From the NCBI GenBank assembly GCA_000507305.1, contig DF239922.1, forward strand, positions 86,385 to 150,384: DNA of 64,000 nucleotides, written 5' to 3'. The DNA comes from Breviolum minutum Mf 1.05b.01. Lineage: Eukaryota; Sar; Dinophyceae; Suessiales; Symbiodiniaceae. Position numbers and translations under genes: made by a program. How positions within the stretch are numbered: position 1 is the stretch's first letter; each line of letters begins with the position of its first letter. Positions 58,554-64,000 of this stretch are shown piece after piece. The notes under the pieces were generated by a model that was given only the letters and a program-made list of their open reading frames with translations, did not search any database and was not told the origin of the DNA.

Positions 58554-60593
58554 ATGGCACGACTCACGACACAAGACAGCAAAGCGATGGTCCTTTCAAG
58601 CAGCTTTCCAGAGCCCGGAACCTCCCTTGCCAGTCAGAGACACATGATGGCTACGGCTCAAGCCATTTTGGCTCAAATTCCATTTGACATTCAATTGACC
58701 AGACAGGTGTCCAGAATGCAACTAAGACCATACCAGACACGAATTGTCACCGATGCACTTGCTGGAAATACCATTGTGGTTTTGCCCACTGGTGCGGGAA
58801 AAACCCTGATAGCCGCAGAGTTGATCTCCAAGCTTGGTGCACCATGCTTATTCCTAGTTCCCATGTGCTTGCTGGTGGAACAGCAAGCGCAAGCAGTGCG
58901 AGATTGGACTGGATTGAAAGTAGCAGAATTTATGGGAGGGATGATGTTACCATTGCATTTTGATGTCTTGGTTTCAACTCCAAAGGCATTTCAAGTTGCC
59001 CAGACTAAAGGACATTGTCACCTTGCGTGGGCTTCCTTCAAGCTGGTTATCTTTGATGAAGTGCACCATGTCTTGAAGGAGCACCCATATCGGAAGCTGG
59101 CAATGCAACTGGCAATGCAACTGGCAAAGGTTTCAGAGATGGCTCCTCAAGTACTTGGTCTCACAGCTTCTCTGACTTATGCTGTTGGAGATCTAAAAGT
59201 CCAAAGTGATGTAGCACGCATTTGCAGAGAGTTACGCATCTCCAAGATGACCACTGCAGACAGAAGGGAGCTTGAGCAGAGCGGGTATCATGCTCAGTCA
59301 GCGGAAGCTGTTCTTCGACCCCTTGAGATTCCTGGAGCAATTCCTGCTGGAGTGGTGGCAATTTCTGATAGGAAACCACATCTCATGGGCGCCACATTCA
59401 TCAAACGCTTGGGCAATACTTCCTGCACCCCTTTCACTCGAAGAGTTTTCCAAGTTGTCCAAGCCATGGAAGAATCCGTCACTTTGTCTCATCCTCAGTT
59501 CGAGTCGCCTTTGGTGAAAGCGGTGCCGCGCATTTGGGGGGACTACGCCCACAAGAGGATAGGTCAATGCAAAAAATATGCATCTTTGGAGCACTGGTAT
59601 GAGGCTTTGCGTATTTTGGCTACCTCTTGGGAAGAGGCTGAGGACACAGCAACCGCATTTTTGCAGATGGTTGGGGAAGAGATTCTCAACCATGAGATTT
59701 GGCACATGTCAAGTAGGGTTGGAGAAGCCTTCCAGTGTTTTTGGACGAACATTCCAACTTCTTTTCCCCGTTTCGAGCACCTGAAAGAGGTCTTGCTCCA
59801 TGAGTATGACTCCTTGAACGAATCCCATGGAAAATTTCGTGGCATTCTCTTTGTCCAGCAACGAATTATGACCCATGTGCTGGATCATATTGTCCAGAAA
59901 GATGTGGAACTTGCCACCCGTTTCAGTCCAGCCTGCATTTATTCCACTGCATCACCAGCTTCGCCTTCATTTTCCGTAACTGCCAAAGATTCCAAGGCCC
60001 GCTTGGCTGCATTTGCTGCTGGTAAAGTCAACCTCCTTATTGCCACAGTGGTGGCTGAAGAGGGCATGGATGTTCCTGAAGCCAATTGTGTGATTCGATT
60101 TGACCCGATGATCAATTCGGTCTCTTTGGTTCAAGGTCGCGGCCGTGCTCGCCAAGCACAGTCGTCCTTTGTAGTGCTCGCTGAGCGAGGAGACCGGCCC
60201 ATCTCGGCCCTTGAAGGAATAGAAAGTCAGCAGCTTCAGATTGTTCGAAACTTTCAGCCGCTTGAAGTCCTTGATAGCAAGGAGGAGAAGGTAGCCCAAC
60301 AGTCCAGAGAACGCAATGCACGTGAAACTTTGATGAAAGCAGCTAATGCTTCCGCTACAGACGCTCTGGGCGCCTTAAACCTGTATTGCAAGAAGACCAA
60401 GGTTGAGCTGGAAGAAGAACTGGTGCAGATGGGCAATTCCAAGGTGTTTGCTTGCACCCTTCGTTACTGCTCTGTGTTGCGATCAGTGCAGGCAACTGGA
60501 TCATTTGAAGCTTCCAAGTTAGCTGATGCAAAGAAAGGCGCAAAACGCAAGGCCGCGGCGGCCTTGATAGTTGAACTGAGCAGGGCCTCCTGA
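58554..60593 (+). CDS. Dicer/RIG-I-type DExH helicase with C-terminal dsRNA-binding domain (intronless)
   Basis: A single uninterrupted 679-codon frame. Helicase core: motif I LPTGAGKT (residues 77-84) after LRPYQ (57-61), motif Ia region LVPMCLLVEQQ, motif II DEVHH (168-172), motif III LGLTAS (201-206), motif IV ILFVQQR (431-437), motif V LIATVVAEEGMDVPE (495-509), motif VI QGRGRAR (527-533). The A-x-E-E-G-x-D and Q-G-R-G-R-A-R pattern is that of the Dicer/RIG-I/FANCM branch of superfamily 2. Residues 605-677 look like a dsRNA-binding fold: LNLYCKKTKVELEEE, then KKGAKRKAAAALIVEL. No PAZ, RNase III, CARD or RIG-I C-terminal domain is present. It should be an ATP-dependent dsRNA-binding translocase. 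It is intronless among intron-dense genes and carries a spliced-leader relic, so it is a retrogene. The true start may be any of the ATGs at 58554, 58645, 58648 or 58713. Confidence 0.95.
   Translation: MARLTTQDSKAMVLSSSFPEPGTSLASQRHMMATAQAILAQIPFDIQLTRQVSRMQLRPYQTRIVTDALAGNTIVVLPTGAGKTLIAAELISKLGAPCLFLVPMCLLVEQQAQAVRDWTGLKVAEFMGGMMLPLHFDVLVSTPKAFQVAQTKGHCHLAWASFKLVIFDEVHHVLKEHPYRKLAMQLAMQLAKVSEMAPQVLGLTASLTYAVGDLKVQSDVARICRELRISKMTTADRRELEQSGYHAQSAEAVLRPLEIPGAIPAGVVAISDRKPHLMGATFIKRLGNTSCTPFTRRVFQVVQAMEESVTLSHPQFESPLVKAVPRIWGDYAHKRIGQCKKYASLEHWYEALRILATSWEEAEDTATAFLQMVGEEILNHEIWHMSSRVGEAFQCFWTNIPTSFPRFEHLKEVLLHEYDSLNESHGKFRGILFVQQRIMTHVLDHIVQKDVELATRFSPACIYSTASPASPSFSVTAKDSKARLAAFAAGKVNLLIATVVAEEGMDVPEANCVIRFDPMINSVSLVQGRGRARQAQSSFVVLAERGDRPISALEGIESQQLQIVRNFQPLEVLDSKEEKVAQQSRERNARETLMKAANASATDALGALNLYCKKTKVELEEELVQMGNSKVFACTLRYCSVLRSVQATGSFEASKLADAKKGAKRKAAAALIVELSRAS
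58655..58676 (+). other. Spliced-leader (DinoSL) relic
   Basis: AGCCATTTTGGCTCAA at 58661-58676 matches positions 6-21 of the conserved 22-nt dinoflagellate spliced leader without mismatch. Immediately upstream, GGCTCAAG (58655-58662) matches the leader's last eight bases, as expected when an already trans-spliced cDNA reintegrates and is trans-spliced again. The relic is read in frame as AQAILAQ within the helicase N-terminus, so the present start, or at least the functional N-terminus, evolved around it. Confidence 0.88.
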
Positions 60594-61021
60594 AAGTGCC
60601 GCAGCGATGTGTTTCTCCCAAGAGTGGACGCTAACACATCTTCAGAGTGGTATTCGTGTTGCCAGGAGGGCAAAGAGATGGAAACATGTCGCATGAGACT
60701 GGATCCAACACGCTTCTGAGTAAACCGCCTGCATACTTCTTCTGAGTAGCCCGTGCCCGCTTTGGGTGCATCCTTGCATTTGTAACCTTTACCTTTTCCT
60801 GCCCCGGCAGATGATTTGCAGTTGTACCATGTCCCTTTTCCTGCCCTGGCAGATGATTTGCAGACGTTTCCTCGTACAGTCCTAATTTCGTGTTTATCCG
60901 TGCGACTCTTTCGATGAATGCCGTTAGAGTCTGCTGTAAAGGGCGTCTCTGTGAGACGGCGTGGAGCCAAGCCCGCTAGAGAGAGAGAGACCTGTGATAT
61001 CACATGATAACTTTGGGCCAA
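60464..61021 (-). CDS. Antisense ORF with 14-residue repeat, unknown function
   Basis: An intact minus-strand frame of 185 codons that overlaps the last 130 bp of the helicase gene tail to tail. It contains about three tandem 14-residue repeats (CKSSARAGKGTWYN; CKSSAGAGKGKGYK; CKDAPKAGTGYSEE), basic and cysteine-containing, preceded by RKSRTDKHEIRTVRG. The DNA repeat (30-bp cores at 60792-60821 and 60834-60863, one mismatch) has a 42-bp period and so preserves the frame. No known family recognised. It may be a gene, an exon, or a chance frame; the part opposite the helicase is probably not constrained as protein. Confidence 0.35.
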   Translation of the reverse strand: MAQSYHVISQVSLSLAGLAPRRLTETPFTADSNGIHRKSRTDKHEIRTVRGNVCKSSARAGKGTWYNCKSSAGAGKGKGYKCKDAPKAGTGYSEEVCRRFTQKRVGSSLMRHVSISLPSWQHEYHSEDVLASTLGRNTSLRHFQEALLSSTIKAAAALRFAPFFASANLEASNDPVACTDRNTEQ

Positions 61022-62691
61022 TCAGTATGGCCCAATGGGTTGCTGCAAGATCGTGTAGGTTCATGGCACGATATGGCACTGTATATAATTGGTCGCAGTG
61101 CAATCCACCATTGTAATGTATTAGTAGAGTCGTCTTGTCTGGTCTATGCATACTTCTGTGCATGTCTATGGTAGCTGCTAGTCTCGCCTTCGGAGATCTT
61201 ACCTGCTCCAACCCATCCAACCATTGATGCAAAAAGAACGTGTCACATACACAACAATTCACATTCACATTTAAATTTGCAGTTTCATTTACTTAAATAC
61301 GGATCCTATGTAGCGGCGTAGCATGCTGATATGGAAGATAGCGTGCTATATGCAGTTGTTGGCACACTTGAATACTAGGGGTACATACGGACCCACACGT
61401 TGTGTGCTGTCCTTGTCCATCCTTAGTGTTTTCCTCCGCACTGTTTTGCAGAAACACTTCCAAATTCGGTGCCTCCGATAGGCTCGAGACAGACGACCAC
61501 CTGACAGCCATGTCTTGCCACGAGTTGACCATGGCCGAGTTCACTGGTTCGTTAAGCGTCTTGCTGAGCATTCGCGAGAATTCCTCTTCCTTGTCTATTT
61601 TCAAATATTTCAAAAACTAACTGTTCCTTCAATTTGCTTGCAGAACCGGGGTGCTACCCCACCCTTACTGTAATAATTTTCAAAACAAGGGCTCCTGAGT
61701 CTGCACGTCCACTTGGGCCAGACTGTAGAAGAGAGGCTTTGGCTCATGCAGACAGTTTCCAAACTACCATACCCCACACGCCACTCCAAGGATGCATATT
61801 AATGCTTTGTAGAGAATCATGACCTGCATGAGTATGTGTTGCATGTGGGCGCGGATTCTTTCCAAGGTTTTTCTCAGCCAAAGAACACAATAGATTCAGA
61901 TACTGATTTTATACGGATGTATTCCGTGAGTGTGAAGCCCAAGCAAATAAAACGGTTGCATTTTTTTGCGAACCCTTGAGCTGGGGCATTTTCCATGTGA
62001 GCCTGAGGTTCTGGAAAAACTACAACGAATCTCCCGAATGGATGCTGGATGTTTGTGGCCGCCTCGAGAAGCAGGGCTTCCCACCTTCGTAGATTTCGTT
62101 CAGGTTCCACCCTTTTTTCCAAAGCATCTCTGCGTTGGCAGAGTGCTCGGACATGAGCGACTGGCGGTGGTGGGAAAAAGGAGGAGACAGACAAAATCTT
62201 GCAGCATTCCTTTGAACTGGTCAATTGATTGCGACTTTTCTGCTGCTGCATTTTCAGTTGTCACAGTTGTCGTTCGATTTTTATGTTTGGTTGTGCATGG
62301 TCGTCACTTTGCAGGGAGAGCACGTGTTGGTCCAGAGGCATCCACACAAGTTGTTCGCCCCATGTTTGAATCTTGGCATTCGCCCCTTTGCCAGTTTTTG
62401 TGCCTAGAATTCTAGCGTAACAGTGCGGACGCGGGTAAGCATCGAGCACCGGCCTCGCTGCAATCCAGCCCGCGCCCCAGAATTTTCTTCGGTCATTGCA
62501 CGCCAGTTTTTCTAGAATGCAGGAATGATAGGAATCTTAAGTGTGATTGATCATGCACTATCGAGAAGTGTACCAAGTTCATGCGATACCTTCGCATCAC
62601 TGAGGCTGTTTTTAGCATCAAAAAGAGAACGTGTGTTCTGCCTGCATTCAAGCAGGTTATGAGCCCAACCGACGTTTTGTGCTGCTGAGCA
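61022..62691. other. Unresolved stretch with exon-like frames on both strands
   Basis: Minus-strand frame 61613-61440 (FSRMLSKTLNEPVNSAMVNS then WQDMAVRWSSVSSLSEAPNL) looks like an exon. At 61966-62175 the plus strand (LGHFPCEPEVLEKLQRISRM; LPTFVDFVQVPPFFPKHLCV) and the minus strand (LEKRVEPERNLRRWEALLLE) are both open, so orientation is undecided. A plus-strand piece at 62310-62395 (EHVLVQRHPHKLFAPCLNLG) follows a TTTGCAG acceptor. 62420-62690 shows nothing recognisable and no long terminal repeat. Confidence 0.25.
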
Positions 62692-64000
62692 ATGGAACCT
62701 CGATCTTTGTCTGCAGGAGCTGTGGGCAGGAGAGCGGATCCTAACCCTTTTTGGAGCGAAAGGGCACAGGAAGGTTGGAACGTAGCTATGGCAAGGCCTA
62801 CAGATCTTCCAACTGAGGAGGAAGCTGTGGAAATGGGTGTGTTACCCCCAGTGCCAGGAGGAGATCGAGATCCTGACTTGGAAGTGAGGTCGGGCAGGGG
62901 AAGATCTTCTAGCCGAGCAGTGGAAGATAGACCACGGAGTCCTCAGGGCATATCAGTGGAGAGGAAGAGGCCTTTGAAGTTTGCAACACCAGCAAGTTGG
63001 AATGGCAGCACTGGCAGTGGAAAAGGCCGCGCTGTCAAAGAAGGCTTGCGAACAGAAGGGAGGATGCCTGTGGATGAAGGTGATCATCTACAAGGAGTGG
63101 AAGGGCTTCTTCGTGAAGAGGCCAAGAAGATAGCCATGAGGGCTAGTGAGTCCACGACTGGTAGGGCTCAAGATGATCTGGAGAGGGCCATGGAGAAGGA
63201 GGTCTTCATGCAACTCCAGGACGAGAACATGAGACTTCGAGAAGAGCTGACGAAGATGCAGCACTTGAAGGTGGAGAGTGGCCAGCAGTCGGAGTGGTCG
63301 ACCGTGTCGGAGCCTCCGAAGAGGGAGGTAGAAGATGCCCTACGCTTCACACCAAAGGGCACTAGGGTACCAGATGGACCTCCACCAATGGACTTGACAG
63401 AGAAGGCAGAGATGATTCCACCATGGCCGTTGGGAAGCTATGAGAAAGTGGAGATGTCGGGGCCTTGCAGCAATGTCTTTTCAGGATATGTGCAGGGTCT
63501 GCCGCGACAAAAAGGAACTCTTTATGACGAAGATCCAGGACGCGGGTCAGGAACCCGACATGTACTACCTGACGGCGGGTCAAGAACCCGACATGAACAT
63601 TTTGTCGGCGGGTCAAGAACCCGGCATGAACTACTTGAAGGCGGGTCTGGAACCCGACATGTTCTACCTGAACCTGCAGGACTTCCAGGAGGCGGGCCGA
63701 GAGCTCGACAAGTACATCAAGGAGGAGATTTCGCGAATGGAGTTGTCTCTCCGGCTGAGGCGAAGGCTATGTGGCTGGAAAGGGAGTTGGCCAGTTTGAG
63801 ACAGGCCATTGCAGAAGAAGGAAAGAGCAATACGCTGAAGACATCATCATACTGGAGTCAACCGTTCGTCTCTGGGAAGGATAGGGTACTTCATCCAGGA
63901 GAAGTTCAAGGTTCTGGAGATCACAGAGACATTCGGGCTCAGCACTTGCAACCTGGACATCTTGGCGAAGCTCGGGCTCAGCATCTTCATCCGGGACTTT
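62692..64000 (+). CDS. Copia-type retroelement Gag-like ORF (open at window edge)
   Basis: The plus-strand frame from ATG 62692 (in-frame TGA directly upstream) has no stop through position 64000, giving 436 codons. The N-terminal 150 residues are polar and disordered (RPTDLPTEEEAVEMG; GRSSSRAVEDRPRSPQGISV). Then comes a coiled-coil-like segment (VFMQLQDENMRLREELTKMQ), SEWSTVSEPP, FTPKGTRVPDGPPPM, a 33-bp repeat region, and AEAKAMWLERELASLRQAIA followed by SSYWSQPFVSGKDRVLHPGE. This arrangement recalls the Gag part of the abundant dinoflagellate Copia-like polyproteins. The CCHC knuckle, protease, integrase and reverse transcriptase would lie outside the window. An acceptor-like TTTGTCTGCAG|G at 62708-62718 offers an alternative, spliced start. 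The low intron density supports a mobile-element origin. The family call is from memory of that architecture, not a search. Confidence 0.6.
   Translation, partial: MEPRSLSAGAVGRRADPNPFWSERAQEGWNVAMARPTDLPTEEEAVEMGVLPPVPGGDRDPDLEVRSGRGRSSSRAVEDRPRSPQGISVERKRPLKFATPASWNGSTGSGKGRAVKEGLRTEGRMPVDEGDHLQGVEGLLREEAKKIAMRASESTTGRAQDDLERAMEKEVFMQLQDENMRLREELTKMQHLKVESGQQSEWSTVSEPPKREVEDALRFTPKGTRVPDGPPPMDLTEKAEMIPPWPLGSYEKVEMSGPCSNVFSGYVQGLPRQKGTLYDEDPGRGSGTRHVLPDGGSRTRHEHFVGGSRTRHELLEGGSGTRHVLPEPAGLPGGGPRARQVHQGGDFANGVVSPAEAKAMWLERELASLRQAIAEEGKSNTLKTSSYWSQPFVSGKDRVLHPGEVQGSGDHRDIRAQHLQPGHLGEARAQHLHPGL
63542..63673 (+). repeat. 33-bp tandem repeat inside Gag-like ORF, four copies
   Basis: Four 33-bp units start at about 63542, 63575, 63608 and 63641, each with GCGGGTCNNGAACCCG(A/G)CATG. 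In the main frame they encode an 11-residue repeat (GGSRTRHE-type). In the +1 frame they encode AGQEPDM-type repeats, also without stops. Confidence 0.9.

Noticed and set aside
62692..64000. Complete retrotransposon with LTR
   Set aside because: No long terminal repeat was recognised upstream, and the polymerase and integrase parts would be outside the window, so only a Gag-like ORF is claimed.

Overview
The window is nuclear DNA from a dinoflagellate, most likely a Symbiodiniaceae- or Suessiales-like species. Four things point there. (1) Nearly every recognisable protein is cut into very short exons with small introns. (2) The exon joins that restore conserved protein motifs use GT, GC and GA donors and an AG|G acceptor. 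(3) One intronless gene carries a 16-base match to the dinoflagellate trans-spliced leader (DinoSL). (4) The right edge holds an open frame like the Gag part of dinoflagellate Copia-type retroelements. Exon models below come from reading conserved motifs across introns by eye; ends marked ~ are approximate.

Layout. 1-12 kb holds scattered plus-strand exons, including a Neuralized-like (NHR/SPRY) domain at 4.3-5.4 kb and a gene end at 7.2-7.6 kb; much of it stays unassigned. 12.3-15.8 kb is a plus-strand 2-oxoglutarate/Fe(II) prolyl 4-hydroxylase gene whose last exons resemble a VHL beta domain. 16-29 kb holds weak plus-strand exon candidates, simple repeats and no confidently named gene. 29.5-50.55 kb is one large plus-strand gene for trehalose-6-phosphate synthase fused to trehalose-6-phosphate phosphatase, with at least 30 exons. 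Its two catalytic halves are separated by an ~8 kb intron (39.5-47.5 kb) packed with unrelated satellite families, including about twelve 91-bp units that each encode a near-perfect hairpin.

50.6-54.7 kb appears to hold a minus-strand gene of unknown function that converges on the trehalose gene. 55.0-58.3 kb holds a plus-strand gene of unknown function that ends in a DUF1810-like segment and contains a ~560 bp CAA/CAG repeat. 58.55-60.59 kb is an intact intronless gene for a Dicer/RIG-I-type helicase with a C-terminal dsRNA-binding domain. The spliced-leader relic near its 5' end says it arose by reintegration of a processed mRNA. An antisense ORF with an in-frame 14-residue repeat overlaps its 3' end. 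From 62.69 kb to the window edge a Gag-like ORF stays open.

No operon logic is expected. The functional themes are trehalose synthesis (osmolyte/storage sugar), oxygen-dependent prolyl hydroxylation, and dsRNA recognition. The most unusual material is the repeat-filled trehalose intron, the hydroxylase-VHL-like fusion and the retroposed helicase.
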